Assembly: GCA_036571765.1 (NCBI GenBank)
Contig: BROE01000020.1
Location: 13,758,918-13,822,917 of the forward strand
Origin: Plecoglossus altivelis
Lineage: Eukaryota; Chordata; Actinopteri; Osmeriformes; Plecoglossidae
DNA length: 64,000 nt
Direction: 5' to 3'
Shown: in pieces, positions 38,801 to 52,728 of the stretch
Layout of the letters: each line of letters begins with the position of its first letter
How positions within the stretch are numbered: position 1 is the first letter of the stretch
The notes under the pieces: model-generated
Databases searched by the model: none
The model's input: only the letters and a program-made list of their open reading frames with translations
Told to the model about the DNA's origin: nothing
Position numbers and translations under genes: made by a program

Positions 38801-40740
38801 GGCTAAAATGAGCATGTGGCACGTATGCCAATGCTGGGTGGTGTCAACCCTGACAAGCCTTAACATCCCCAACATCTGCTGCCATGCACCACACATATCC
38901 GACTGGCTTTTAGGCCTAAAGAGCTGGCCCAAGAGACACTTAGGAGACTAATAAACAGCGGTCTTGGTTCGAAGTATTGCGATGCACTGAGATGAGAAGT
39001 TAAAAAAAAGAAAGATAAGTACGAGACAATAAAGGAGACTCCCATGATGTTGCTTGAAGCCCAAGTCTGTGAGGACAGATTCAGGAATCACTGCTGTTGT
39101 TCTCTTCACAGTGTGCCATAGAGTCCACTACCCCCTGCTGCCACTGTAATACACTCACACACACGCACACTGGGAGAGAAGAGAGTCCGGCTCCACCAAC
39201 AGTGTGGAGGTGAAACATGCACAGACAGACAGACACACACACACACACACAAGTGGTTGTTCACATCCAAATTGAAGTTCAAATCAATTAGTATGTTATG
39301 CGGATCATTAAGAAAAATCTGCACAGTAGAAGATCTTCAGTGGTTACTATTATTCATCATTATGTAGTGTGTGTATTACAATTGGCTCTATCTGCTCATA
39401 AATACGGTACCTGATGATTCTGTGATTCCTGATACTGATACACCCTCTCTCCAGCTCTCAAGCCTCGCTCTATCAGCCAACATAAACCACAAACTCCTAA
39501 TTAGAAGTAGACCTTGGGTTCCGACATTATCAGAATTGATATCAGTACTCTTGTCACACTGCCCACTACTACCCTGACGCCCATCTCCGATCTTTTATCC
39601 AACATGTTTCCATAGCAACCCCCGGTTTTCAGAAGAGATCCCTGTTCGTGAATTTGTCTGTTAGCTCGGTAGGAATGTGCTTCTTGATGAGATTCATGCC
39701 TTAGATGTATGATTTAACATAGATCAGTCTGCATCTGTCCTCATCAGGTGGAAAAGTCGAATTGTATGCGCTGCCCCTCCAAAGACTTCAAAGCACTGTT
39801 TGTTTTCTAACGATCCCACTATAATCAGTCCCACTGCCTGGCTGGTGGTGGCTCCTCTCAAAAGCTACATCCCTTAGGATCTGGGTTCTGTGGACAGTCT
39901 AACACAAGTCCAGCATTTGCAATGGAATGCACCATGATCTGTCGATGGCTGGTAGCTGACTGCTGTCACGTATAGTCTCATGGACGCAGGGCAGATCTCC
40001 TACAGTCCAAAACAATGTCAGGCATCAGTGTCCGTGTTTCATTATGGTAGAACCAACTAATGAGATTAGTGCTGTGGACAGTCTAAAGGTATGTTCCCTC
40101 AATCTGGGTTTAGCTGCATGCCCATGGAGGAAGTGAATAACTAAAACCGAGGCGAAAATCTATTGATTGACTTTTGGGTGGGTTTCGTATGTGGTTTTGG
40201 TATGCTGTGAGGGCAACTCATTTCAGTTGCTTTGAGTATATGGAGAGGAATAATCACACTTCCTTTTGGGTTTCCTGTGTTAGTATTTTCAGCCTCATCA
40301 GCAGTAAATTCCAACCTGTGTCAACTGCTGATACTAGGTGCATGATTAGCTCGAAGTTGTGCGAGTCGAGAATGTTTCACACAGTTGTTTGTTTGTTAGT
40401 GTAAAAATGTATTCTTTCCGAGATACGTACAGGCTAATTCTTCTCTTCCCCTCTGTACAGTATGTCTTGGTCATCACAATGCAGTTCACACGATGATGAA
40501 TAGTCTGGCTATGGCTCTTTTTCAACTTGAATACCTTTGTGTGCATTTTTTTTTCAAAGCAAATATCCTTCCTATACCCTCAAAAAGTGTGGCTGTCTTT
40601 GTCTAAGTGCAAGAAAACATCCGTGCGGTTTGTATTGCTGACGTAGTGAAAGTACAACAGCTCTACCAAACACACAGGTTCTAATGCCTCAAACACAATC
40701 ACAAAGTTAAATGCGTCTCCTTTTCTCTGCTCCTTTTCAG
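32862..40740. other. tex264-grm2 intergenic stretch
   Basis: About 7.9 kb without a supported coding exon. It holds a G17 run (32924-32940), a minus-strand ORF tail with a CaaX box (33028-33300), a short GT repeat (34199-34222), a GGAY repeat (about 36365-36400) and a CA repeat near 39227-39251. Two spots could be grm2 leader exons: a CpG-bearing area near 34850-35519 ending in a CTG|GTAAGA donor, and an area ending at 38412 with a CAG|GTAAAA donor, about 0.4 kb after a TATTTATAAG string. Neither is proven. Confidence 0.4.
33028..33300 (-). other. Unassigned ORF tail ending in CaaX motif CSIM
   Basis: The minus strand has an open frame that ends GAGCSIM-stop, preceded by a charged segment (RTSEEDGGGDAYDDRRTDGD) and a Trp/Leu/Arg-rich part. 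A C/T-rich stretch followed by AG sits before it on the minus strand and could be an acceptor. CSIM is a valid prenylation box (X = Met). I do not recognise the protein, find no upstream exons and see no nearby minus-strand poly(A) signal, so it may be chance. Confidence 0.15.
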
Positions 40741-40752
40741 AGTGTAACAAAG

Positions 40753-40806
40753 ATGCTACGGTTGTTAAAAGAAACCCCCAGAGTGACCCATCCTCAGATC
40801 CTGTAA
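40753..40806 (+). promoter_or_regulatory. Upstream ORF in grm2 leader (17 codons)
   Basis: The exon that carries the grm2 start seems to begin at 40741 after a pyrimidine-rich tract and TTTTCAG. Twelve bases in, an ATG opens a 17-codon frame closed by TAA at 40804-40806, 46 bases before the grm2 ATG. It would lie on the mature mRNA if that acceptor is used. Confidence 0.55.
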
Positions 40807-40852
40807 TATCCTCCTGCTCCACACTGCTCCACCAACACCGCCCAACACCACC

Positions 40853-43800
40853 ATGCCAACCGCAGGGCTCCGTCTGCAGGCCTCTGGGCCTCCCTTCTGG
40901 ACCATGTTGCTGCTGGTCTTGGACATGGTGACCCCAGGGGTCCTGGCCAGCCCTCGCTTCCCTCCGTCAGCCAAGCGGGAGATCACCATCGACGGTGACC
41001 TGGTGATCGGGGGCTTGTTTCCGGTGCACGAAAAGGGCGAGGGAGTGGAGGACTGCGGAAAAATCAACGAGCAGAGGGGCATCCAGAGACTGGAGGCTAT
41101 GCTGCTGGCGCTGGATGAGATCAACTCAAACGATCGGCTTCTCCCCGGCCTCAAACTGGGAGCCCACATTCTGGACACCTGCTCCAAGGACACCTACGCT
41201 CTGGAGCAGTCCCTGGAGTTTGTGAGAGCCTCCCTCACCAAGGTGCATGAGCCAGGCTTCATCTGTCCTGATGGCTCCAACCCCATTCAGGATGACGTGC
41301 CTCTTGCCATCTCTGGAGTCATCGGGGGCTCCTACAGTGACGTGTCCATTCAGGTAACTTCACATGTCCCCCCTCCTCCCTCCCCCATCCTCGGGGTTCT
41401 CAGGGCCAATCCTCTACCATCTAGTAGTATGTAGTAGTATGCAGCTATTCATTCTATGAGCCTACTTCAGTGCCGGTGTTATGTAGCACTAATAAGCGGA
41501 ATGTGTGAAGAGTACAGGCGTTTGCAAGCTATTTGTGTACTGACAAGGTCAGATGCAATGGCTTTTTGTCTTTTTGTTCTTTGTTTGCCTGTACATGCCA
41601 TGCTAGCAGAAGACCGGCTACCATTGAGCTCGTTACAGTATGGCAGTCGTGCTCACGTTTCACACACAGCGTAGGGAGATCCAGCGCAGTGCTAGCTGAC
41701 GCATCAAAGCTCTACTTCCTTAATTGGTCCCAACTGAATTGCTGTCATGTTCCCATTTCATTATTAGCAGTCTACATTCAGGCACATTCGCACTGAAACG
41801 TTAGCGTTGAGCGTGTGTTCTTGTGTATTTTTGTGCACATTCCTTAGACGTGTGTGCGTGTGTGTGTTTACGTCCATCTGTGGGGGTTTGGTGTAGAGCG
41901 CAGATTTGAAAAACAGTCACCGGATATGCTTTTTATCCCCACCTCCGCTGAGCCACAGGAATTTGCCTTTAGCTCCTGTGTGAGTTTAGCTACGACTGAA
42001 ATAATTATCCACCGGAGACGCCTGTGCGTTTGAAGCAAGCGCATTCACAGGGACCTCCATCACTTTGTCAGCGCCATCATTTCCGCCGCACGGACAAAAG
42101 CGACCTTTCACACACCTGTGAAGAGACGCTGGAGGCTTGCTTGATTAAATCCTGTTCTCCACATACAGAGGGCATAATTATTGTGTTCCACACGTAAAAT
42201 AGCGAAGAGGCACACTTGAATAATTCAACACTGTTGCAACGGGACATGATGGGTAATGATTCTGTTGATAGGGAAGAAGACAGGAGATGAGGTGATGCTG
42301 ATGGAGTGGGTTACAGGATTTGTGATGGAGTTTGGCAAAATCTCAGATTCCATTAGCAGGATCTACATCAGTTGAGATGTGCGTAATCAGAATATGGTCA
42401 CACTTCAGACAAGCACTCTTATCAGACCCAAACAACATGTGCTTTGAAATGGCCACTTATTGGACGAATCATACAGTTGATCTGGATCTGGTCGTTCAAA
42501 TCACTTCACAGTGTATATCATGCCACTTCTAAGGATCACCCAATCCTAGAGTGTAGGGATAAACTATATCTCAGCTATATGCCACAAACACATCAGGACA
42601 CACAACAAGGCTGTGGGGGTCCTCTTCACAATGGCTCATCTAGACTCCACCTCCCCCCGCTGAGAGAGCTGGGCATTTCAGATCCGCCACTCCTCGACCA
42701 ATCAATGACAGTCAGGATAGAAAAACATTCTCCTTTCAGACGAGGAGAAAATACTTTTCTCCGCTGCGAGAGGGTCTTTAGAGATTTGAGCACACAGCTC
42801 TCAAGTGTCTCTACATGTGAATTAAAATACATGAAACTTGTCAGTGATCTTTTGTCCTCTTCATCGATTCACTTCTTTGTGAGTGGCTCAGAGGCTTTGA
42901 CGCAATCTGTTAGAGGGTCGAGGTGCTTACGCATGGCCACTGGAACCCAGAGGAGTTGACTGACTGGTTGAGGGGAAGGGCACCGGGGCCAAGTTTTTCA
43001 CAAGAGCGCTTTAGAAGAGCTGCTTTTCCCATCTGTGGGGGGCAAAAAGAGCACAGAGACTCTTGGCAGGGACCCTGTCCACCTGATGGCTGGGAAGACG
43101 CTGCTCCTGCCTGTCACAGAGGTAAAGGGATGGCAGACAAGCAGGACGTGAGGAGGGGGCGGGGGGAGAGGTGGGGGAGTGGGAAGAGTTGGGGGGGTGG
43201 GCACTTGCCCGTCAGGGACCGGCTGTTATGTCCACACGGACCACATGGCATCCAAACGTCACATTTCAAGCCCAAGTTCATCCATGTGGCTTGATGAATA
43301 CATTTCCCTGCACCTCCCTACCATTAGGATTGTGACTATCTTTCACACGCTCACGTGCATCTACTGTCTACTGTGTTCATACGCAGTTTTAAATAACTCT
43401 GTTTGATTGTTTTCGCATTTTTTAAGCTAAATCTATGTTTTACCGACAGAAGGTATTTGAGATCGTAGCACATACTACACGCCAGACCTGCATAACAGAA
43501 AGACAGAGAATGGAAGATGTTGACTGATGTATGGGTTCACTGGTTTACGAATTCGGTCGGAACACTTTGCATTCACAGGAGTATGTGTGAACTTTTCTAG
43601 CCTAACTCCCAGCAACAGCAACTCCAGGTGAATACCCTAGCATCTCTCTGTCAGCTTAGATGATTCAGCCCTGGATGAGCCCATTGGCCACTCGCTGTTT
43701 GTAAAGGCAACTGTTTCATTTCTTCTTGAATGTCACAAGGAATCCGTTTTTTTTCTTCAATGCTGTCTGCTTGTCTTGACAAAGATACTCGGGCACTCCT

Positions 43801-46800
43801 GCAGCATTCTCATTAAATCTGTTACAGATGGTGTCTCCTAATGAGACGAAAATAAAGCAAACAGCAGTGTGGCCATTAGACAGGACAGGACACTTGTCTC
43901 TTCTTCAGAGCCATCTAAGGTGACGTGTTTGGAAAATGTCCCTTGTGATCTGTCGGTAGCAGTGCATTTGCGTTTTGAGTTCTATTATAGGCATTTCTAA
44001 ATGCTGAGAGTAAGGGGGAATGAAGAAAAGCTCTTTCGGCGGGGGCATCAAAGGGTCTTGTTTATTGTGTGGCAGCCTATGTCTTAACCAGCCCCTCTGC
44101 CACATTCTCTTCACTGTTATTTTTAAGCTGAAAGTTTTAGCACATTTGCATAGTGCTGCTCAGCTCTCTAATTAGTGTAGAGGGGAGATGGTGTGAGGGG
44201 TGTGAGGATGGGTACAGTCAAGATGCGAGAACACAAGAAAGGCATTCGTAATGCCAGCCAATCGATTTCCACTACCTGCACCCTGCCACCCTTTCATCTC
44301 CTCTGCCAGAAAACTGTTGTTTTTGCTTTCCTTTGCTCACAAGGTGACATGGAATAAATTATCATATTTTGATTCAGAAACTGTGGGTGTTCCACAGCAT
44401 TATGCATTTAATTGTAAGTCTTGAAATTCATAACAGAAGTATGTCCTCTCGTCTAAGCTACCATGGCGATACAGAAATACTTCTGAACTCTTTTTGCTTG
44501 TTGAGGTGATTCAGTGGCAACATCCAGACCTATAAAAGCACGTTTTTCTTCTCTGCAAGGTGGCTCCTGCGGTGGCTCCTGTGGCTCGCGTTGTTTGTCT
44601 GGCAGCATGCAGTGTTGATAAATGTAAACCACGTGTGGGGAATGTAGGTGCCTGATAAACAGTTTCATCAGCAGAAATACAGTCAGACCCCCCCCCCACA
44701 CACACACACACACACACGCTCACCCTGTTCTGTGGGTTGGGTTATCACATGCTAAACTACAATGATACAAAATGTGAACCGTGTTATCGCACAGACCTAT
44801 ATCATGACAGACTAGACTACAGTAGGCGTCACATGAGACTCCGCGTAGAACCAACAGCAAGATCTCATTGCTCTTACTCACACTCTGAAAACTGCCACAC
44901 TAGATTGGATTTTCCTCAAATCCATACTCTGAGGTACAGAAATCTGACCTCAGTCGCTACACACTGGTGTACACTTTGAACACAGACCATTCAATACAGT
45001 TCCATCAACAGACACCATGCGGCTTCCGTCAATACAATTTACTTCAGGATCACTTTGGGTCTATTCATTGGATTCCCAGTGATAGACTATGTTTAAAGTA
45101 AACAGCAATTAGGCTATTGAGATTCCCTGCTATAACAGTGTTTTTGTTGAGGGCCATGCATATTCTCTCTGCCAATGATACATTTACATATTTTAGCACA
45201 AGTACACAAAGACATCACAGCCGTTACAAACCCGAAGCATGTTTCCGGCTTCTTTAATAGAAGGTATGATTTGGAGGCATGTAGCAAAGCTGGAGTCTGT
45301 CGCTGCATATCATTTACTAGATATGGGACTGAACTTCCTCTCACTCCTATGTTGATGCTTGGCAACGACCTCTGGGACATACAGATGGGCTTTCCATGTA
45401 GAAGGCGTCCTGACAGACACACGAGCGGCAGCCTGCCTGCCTGCACGCACACAGCCCGTCCTCTAGATCTGCGTCTGCCTGGTCCCTCTCCCCAGAGCAC
45501 GCCAGGGGTGGCCATCCAGAACAACGTCTGGTGACACATCCACTCCCTGGTTGTCCGTGTAGAAGAGCCACCCTAACAAGCAAATGACTGCAATCGTTAC
45601 ATTTACCAGCCTAAATATACCGCATACTGTGTATAGTCTAATACGCATCTGCTTGCAACGTTTGAAGTGTGGAGCAGATACATGAATTGAGTCAGAGCAT
45701 ATTTGACTTCACGCTGCAGCAAAACACCATGAAAGGACTAAAGCCTGTTTTTGCTAATGATCTTAGGACTGAAACCGGAGCTAATGTATTGTTATGAAGA
45801 TGTACGTTTGTAATGAGTGGATATTTTGCAGCTTTCGAGATGGAACGACCCATGGTATTGTTTCCCTCCCACACAATCTGTTATACAACCTCGCATTGTG
45901 AACAGTGGCTAGTATAGCTGAGCCATGCTGGCTGGCTGGCTCCTAGGGGCCCATGGCTGGGTTAAGAGTCCAGAGAGTGGGCGGGATAGACCACACATCT
46001 GAAGCTGTCCATGAAACAGTTCCTACATCATTTATAAGGAATTGAATAATAAAGCCCCTTTGTGCAAGGTTAATTAGCAGAAGGCCTGATCAATTTTTCA
46101 AGGGAAAAGGATTTTTTCTCTATGTTCTTTTTTTGAAAAACATATTTGGGCAGAGAAACTAAAGAAAGAAACATAGACATGTCACACACTCCAGTGCTAT
46201 CTGGACTGGTCTGCTGTCAAGATAGCTGCTTTTTTCCCGAGTCCTTTGGTGACAACCAACTGACAGTTCACTGTCTTTCTAGAAGAAGAGGTTGAGGGAT
46301 CCATGCATGTGTGACTGGCTGTCTGGCTGGTTGGAGACAATGAAACACTTGAAAACAGTTCCCAGTGAAACCTCAATCACCACAAACAAAGCCAAAGTTG
46401 CTAGAAAAAGTCGCCATTTTGATAGAAGTTGGCAGTTATTGCTTTTACCTGTTAATTCTACCTTGCTATGCTATCCCATTACCTTAAAGTGTACTGTTAT
46501 TACTTGATGTATAATTGATATTGAATATGGTGACCCTCTACTCCATATTCAAGCACAGGAAATGGGAAGCCTTAATGGTATTGTAGACAGGGGGCATCTT
46601 GGCTGTCTGAATGCATCATATTTTCTTGAGGGTGTGTGGTGTGCATGGGGCCTTGTCCTTGGGCGGTTTTAAATGGAGCTGTCAAAGTGGGTTAAGCACA
46701 TGGCTGTTCTGAGATCAGGGTTAATGTCAGTCGGCTCGTAGGGAGACTCTAGGGAGATGCACTCAATGTTAGCCTCATACAGCATGCTCAACTCCATCTT

Positions 46801-49800
46801 CATCCCTGATGTTCCACTGGGTCAAACTCATTTAAGCGATGTGTCCATGGCGTAAATAGCCTAGATATTTGGAGGTAGGACATACAGGCACGCTGGCATG
46901 AGCAAGGCGACACCAACTGGTATCAGAAGTATGTGGAAATCGTGCCGCTGTACCCGTCTGTAGGATTTCCATCATGGGTTCCAGTCACTCATGAGGATTT
47001 ACTGACACAATATAAGATATATGCATGTTAAATCTGTTGGAGTACTATGCTAGTGACTGGATGGGATGACAATTCAATACTGTAAATAGTGCTGACCTAC
47101 CCATTTAGAATCTCACACCTTGATGAGTGACAGAATGAGGCTGAAACAGCTGACACACAGACACAACAGTTCACTGTGCAGCCATGGGCTGTTGAATGGA
47201 GGAAAACGAAGTTCACCCTTCAAGTCAAGGGAATCCAATTAAGAGTTTTGAGACTTACACTGATTGCCCCGGGGCCTTTATGGGATGCCTGAGGTACAGT
47301 AGGTTGTAATAACAGCAGTGTCAGAGAGGGTTCTCTCTAATTGCAGACTTACTCGCAGACCCCTGGGCTGGAAGGGAAACAATTCAGGCAGCATCAATCT
47401 GTGGGAAATGTTTTAATAAAACCAAAAACCAACAGGCTTTGCACAATGGAAGAAAAATAATTTAGTTCAACTTCTCATTCACCTTAATGTGCTCCCAAAT
47501 AAATCACACAATTATCACAATTACACTCAACAGCAACCACTGTCACTCCCACAGGAAAATCGATATGTTGTCTCAGCTCGTTGGGCAGAGTAGCACTATG
47601 GTGGTCTGTATTGATAAGAGATTAATGTAGCAGCACATGCCTGTCTGCAAGTGTTTGGACTGAACAATCTTCGATCGCTTATATATGCGGTGTTGTTATT
47701 TGTGTCCATCCGAGGGATTTGTGGCTCTGGCTTCTGGTGAGAGGGCATTCTGAAAGGGGTGACAGTTGACAGACAGATAAAATCAGTTGTTAGACTCGCC
47801 TCACCTCCCGCCAGACACTAGCAGACAGCAGCCATGTGCCATAGCTAACACCCTCAGGTCCAGATTAGGCCTATGTCGTCTGACTGGGAAATCATACTAA
47901 ACAAATGACGTATTAAATCTACGTGTCGGTGCCGTGATCATGTTGTTTATGATGCCAGATTTGACTGGGATTAAAGTAAAGTATGGTTGCCTTCTGTTTC
48001 TCTTCGCAGGTGGCTAACTTGCTCCGGCTCTTCCAGATCCCTCAGATTAGCTACGCCTCCACCAGCGCCAAGCTCAGCGACAAGAGCCGCTATGACTACT
48101 TCGCCCGCACCGTGCCCCCGGACTTCTACCAGGCCAAAGCCATGGCGGAGATCCTGCGCTACTTCAACTGGACCTACGTCTCCACCGTGGCCTCGGAAGG
48201 CGACTACGGCGAGACAGGAATCGATGCCTTCCAGCAGGAAGCCCGCGCGCGGCAAATCTGCATCGCCACGTCTGCCAAGGTCAGCCGCTCCATGAACCGC
48301 GTGAGCTACGACAACGTCATCCGCTCGCTGCAGCAGAAGTCTAACGCCAAGGTGGTCATCCTGTTCACCCGCAGCGAAGACGCCAGGGAGCTGCTGGTTG
48401 CCGCCGCCCGCATGAACGTCTCCTTCACCTGGGTGGCCAGCGATGGCTGGGGGGCCCAGGAGAGCGTGGTGAGGGGCAGTGAATCCGCCGCAGACGGAGC
48501 CTTTACCATCGAGCTGGCCTCTTACTCCATCAGGGAGTTTGAAGATTATTTCACCAAGCTGAACCCTTACACCAACCGACGTAACCCTTGGTTTGGGGAG
48601 TTCTGGGAGCACCGCTTTGCCTGCAACCTCAGCGAGGCCCGCTGCACCGAACACAGCCTGAGGGACGGCTCCTTTGAACCAGAGTCCAAGATCATGTTTG
48701 TGGTGAATGCTGTTTACGCCATGGCCCACGCCTTGCACAACATGAGACAGGCCGTTTGCCCAAACTCCACCAAAATCTGTGACGCTATGAAGCCAGGCAA
48801 TGGAAGGAGGTTCTACAGGGAGTTTATCATCAAAACCAAATTTGACGGTGAGCGAGAACAGCTAGCGCCAACCTGCCGTATCAGTGTTTTTTCAATTTTC
48901 TATGTGCTCGGGGATAAGCATGCAAGATCTATTACATAACACTGTGTAACTATTAGCACAAATGTTTCCTTATGGGTCTAAATATAATTGAAAATCTAAT
49001 CATGAAAATTGGTTCAATCTGAAGCGAATACAGATTTCAAATGAGCACGGAATTGGATTTTCAGTTTATGTCATTTCTCTTTAGAGTTGAAAAACATTTT
49101 CTGATTACGTAATTTGCTGAGATGAAACATTAATTAGCACGGCAAGATCAGAAGACTACATTTTAATTCTGAGGGCTAACCAATGTGCACTATTTTATAA
49201 AATCTTTTGCTTTTCAATTACCTTTTCAATTAAAAAGTGATTTAGAAAGCAAAAGGATTTGGATAAGACAATTATGACTTTGTATGTTTTCTACCTTCGC
49301 GTATCTATGTGATTTTTCGCTGTGTGCATCTTGCGCCTTTGTCCTGATTTAAGCAGGGTATTATTGAAAAGGAGGTTTTTTTTCTCTGAAGTCAACATGA
49401 GTGATGTGTCTGTCTTCCAGCGCCCTTCAGACCGGCGGACACTGAGAACATGGTGCGCTTTGACAGCTATGGTGACAGCCTGGGGCGCTACAACATCTTT
49501 CACTATCACAAAGAAGATGAGCGCTTCATCTACAAGAAGGTGGGCTACTGGTCCCAGGACCTAACCCTCAACACCAGCCTAGTGCACTGGAAAGGCCAGG
49601 CCCCCCCCACCTCCCAGTGCAGTGACCCCTGTAAGAAGAACGAGGTGAAGAGCATGCAGCCTGGAGACGTTTGCTGCTGGATCTGCATCCCCTGCCAGCC
49701 CTACCAGTACCTCCTGGACGAGTTCACCTGCGCCGACTGCAGCTTCGGTGAGTGGCCCCTGGCCAACCTGACGGGCTGCTATGACCTGCCGGAGGAGTAC

Positions 49801-52155
49801 ATCCGCTGGGAGGATGCCTGGGCCATCGGGCCGGTCACCATCTCCTGCCTGGGCATGCTCTGCACTCTCTCCGTGGTTGGCCTGTTCTTCAAGAACAACG
49901 AGACCCCTGTGGTGAAGGCCAGCGGGCGTGAGCTGTCCTACATCCTGCTGCTGGGCGTGCTCATGTGCTACAGCATGACCTTCATCTACATCGCCAAGCC
50001 GTCCATGACCGTGTGCACGCTGCGCCGCCTGGGCCTGGGAACCTCGTTCGCCGTGTGCTACTCGGCCCTCCTCACCAAGACCAACCGCATCGCTCGGATC
50101 TTCAGTGGCGTGAAGGACGGCGCCCAGCGGCCCCGCTTCATCAGCCCCGCTTCCCAGGTGGCCATCTGTGGGGTGCTGATCTCCTGCCAGCTGCTGGTGG
50201 CTGTGGTGTGGCTCCTAGTGGAGCTGCCGGGGGTCAGGAAGGAGGTGAGTCCGGAGAGGAGGGACGTGGTCACGCTCAAGTGCAACAGCAAGGACTCCAG
50301 CATGCTGGTGTCGCTCACCTACAACTGCATCCTCATCATCCTCTGCACCGTCTACGCCTTCAAGACCAGGAAGTGTCCGGAGAACTTCAACGAGGCCAAG
50401 TTCATCGGCTTCACCATGTACACCACCTGCATCATCTGGCTGGCCTTCCAGCCTATCTTCTACGTGACCGCCAGCGACTACAGGGTGAGTGTGTCGAGAG
50501 CAAACATACGAGAGCCAGGGCCACCTCAGGATCTGGCTGTCAGGAAATTAGGTCATCTGGCCCAGCAGGGCTGTCCCACAATGGTAGGTTCATTCTTGGA
50601 AGCAGTGGGGGAGGGGGTCTCAGATGGGGTGCTGTGGAAAGGCCTTCCGTCTATGATGCAGCTAGGATGACCCTCAAAACACCTACCAACTCTTATGAGG
50701 GATTTAGAAAGGGAATAAACGGGATGGGCTGCCAACAGAATGAACATTTCTCTTGATAGAACATTGGTAGAATCATTAAAATTGGAATAGCTTTGGCTCT
50801 GGAACAGAGACCTTGATGTGTTGCTCTGTTTGTGTGCCATTAATAATGATTGCAGCGGGCTCTGGTTCTGCATTTTAACTCCGGTTTCGATGAAATATCG
50901 AAGGTATTCTAACATGAAAGCCCAAATGTGTTGTCCATAGAATCCTTTATTAACTCTGGCTCTCATAGATGGATATTAAACATCCAAAGGCTTTCAGAAG
51001 CCTTGGAATAAAATGGAAACTTTGCTCTTGAAACTTTTGTTCTTGTTCTTCATCTTTGTAAAAGTACAAGAATATTGATCATGTTACTTCTGACTGCTGC
51101 ATTTCCTCCAGTGTTTGAGTACATTTTAAACTATGGACTTTTTCAAACCAGCCTTTCAGTTCATGTAAGTGTATACAATCACACATGATCCTCCTGGAGG
51201 CTGGGTTGTGCTGAGGGAGCTCAGACTGGAGCAGAACAGGAACCTGTGTCCCTTGTCCAGGAGGTCTTAAAAGGGTCAACTGGAGTTCACAGGGAACTAC
51301 GCTTTGAGACTGTACTGGTCTATATCACGTAGTTTATTGTTGTTAATCAGAAACACACAGCAACCTATACCGTGGCTAGTGTTAGTATAGTGCTCTTTCC
51401 TTGAATATGTCTATTTAGCCAGATTCTCCTGTAAACAATGTCCTATATAGTACTCTGATTTAATACGAAACATCAAACTGTCAAGAAAACAGATGTGTCA
51501 GGCACAGAATAATAAGACAGTGAACCTGGAAGGGGCAGATGAACAGAAAACCTCCAGTCAGCTTACATCAATAGTTGGGTCATAGCCAGACATGCTAGCA
51601 TGCCCCACTGTGTTTGCAATTGACCAACTCTGCTTTCCATCTCCCTGGTTCTCAAACGTTAAAGAGCCTTTATGGCTCCCAGCTGTTGCTCAGTCTCCTC
51701 CTGTCTGCATGCCCCTTTAGGTGCAGACCACCACCATGTGCATCTCCGTCAGTCTGAGTGGCTCGGTGGTCCTGGGCTGCCTCTTCGCACCCAAAGTCCA
51801 CATCATCCTGTTCCAACCTCAGAAGAACGTGACCACGCTCAGGAGCACAGCCAACCGCTTTGGGACCACGGTGTCGGCTTCGGCGTGCGCGTCTGCTCCC
51901 GGCTCCAGCTACTCCAAAGGCAGTTCCTCCAACATCCCCATACAAGGTATCACCGTTCTCCTACCAGATATGTTTTGGCTAACTCCATTTTAGCACGACC
52001 GAGTCGACTTGCGAGATGTCAGCACGTAAGTTCTAGAAACCGCCGTCCCAGAACTGGGAGCCGTCTTGTGTGTTTCTTCAGGTTCGGCCTCCAGTTACGT
52101 GCCAGCGGTGTGTAACGGTCGAGAGGTGGTGGACTCAACGACGTCTTCATTGTGA
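40853..52155 (+). CDS. grm2: Metabotropic glutamate receptor 2, complete, 5 coding exons
   Basis: Class C, Gi/o-coupled presynaptic glutamate receptor that lowers cAMP and transmitter release. Coding exons 40853-41353, 48010-48847, 49421-50484, 51721-51946, 52082-52155; phases agree, 2703 nt, 900 aa (human 872; part of the extra length is a longer N-terminus). A signal peptide covers about 1-33, with the Venus-flytrap domain from about 40 to 500 (RGIQRLEAML, GVIGGSYSDVSIQ, QISYASTSAKLSDKSRYDYF). The cysteine-rich domain is about 513-566 (GDVCCWICIPCQPY, FTCADC), the seven membrane helices about 580-830, and the C-tail ends in STTSSL, a class I PDZ ligand. TNRIARIF, PERRDVVTLKCN, SVVLG and CNGREVVDSTTSSL point to GRM2 rather than GRM3, as does synteny. 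ATG context is CACCATG. Intron 1 is 6.7 kb. Confidence 0.96.
41354..48009 (+). other. grm2 intron 1
   Basis: Large 6.7-kb intron inside the ligand-binding-domain coding region. Contents seen: a G-rich block near 43149-43200, a C9-(CA)n run near 44690-44717, and AT-rich stretches with TAAT cores near 43810-43860 and 46020-46150. No nested exon or RNA gene is supported. Confidence 0.7.
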
Positions 52156-52722
52156 AGAAGACCGATCTGAAATGGTTCCTCCTCCAAGCACAAGCCACTA
52201 CCCCATCATCAATCCGCCCCCCACCCCCCCCACCCCACGATCGTGGAGGCAAACGGGGTAGGACACGGCCCCCCCCCCCATGGTTGGTGTGACAAGGGTG
52301 CCCATGATTGTGAAATCGAATACGTGAGACTAGAAGTAATGTATGTACTGTAAAACATTTTTGTATAGATTTAAACTGGCCGTGGTGTCCTTGGTTTCCA
52401 GATAGACGTGGTTGAATGCACTGCACATTTTTTTCGTCAGAGAAGTCTTGTGAATGAGATGGTTGTGAAACGATCATGATGTCTTACAAAAAGATGTAAT
52501 CCTGTTCCTACAGTGCTGTGAATATGATATCCAGTTGTTTATTTACTGTAACTAATTCACAATAATGACTCTAAATTACATTTACCCCTTCTTTTCAAAA
52601 TGAAATGACTTAAGTTAAACTGTAGTGAGTGTAACTTAAACCTAGACTACTACACAATATAAAGGACAATGTTTCAACGTAGAATTTGGTGAACCAGTTT
52701 GTGCTTTTTTGTAATTTATGTA

Positions 52723-52728
52723 AATAAA
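52723..52728 (+). terminator. Poly(A) signal of grm2
   Basis: AATAAA in TGTAAATAAAATG, 568 bases after the grm2 stop, followed by a T-rich stretch. Confidence 0.75.

Noticed and set aside
40765..41193. 142-codon minus-strand ORF
   Set aside because: Antisense shadow of grm2 coding exon 1; no family features.
45175..45534. 119-codon plus-strand ORF (and minus-strand frames over it)
   Set aside because: Within grm2 intron 1; composition and lack of motifs fit a chance frame.
47971..48738. 255-codon minus-strand ORF
   Set aside because: Exactly antisense to grm2 exon 2, whose plus-strand translation is a near-perfect mGluR ligand-binding domain; high GC keeps the opposite frame open.
50485..50756. 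Open frame continuing past grm2 exon 3
   Set aside because: It is intron sequence after a good GTGAGT donor; the continuing residues do not match the conserved TM7, which is encoded by the exon at 51721.
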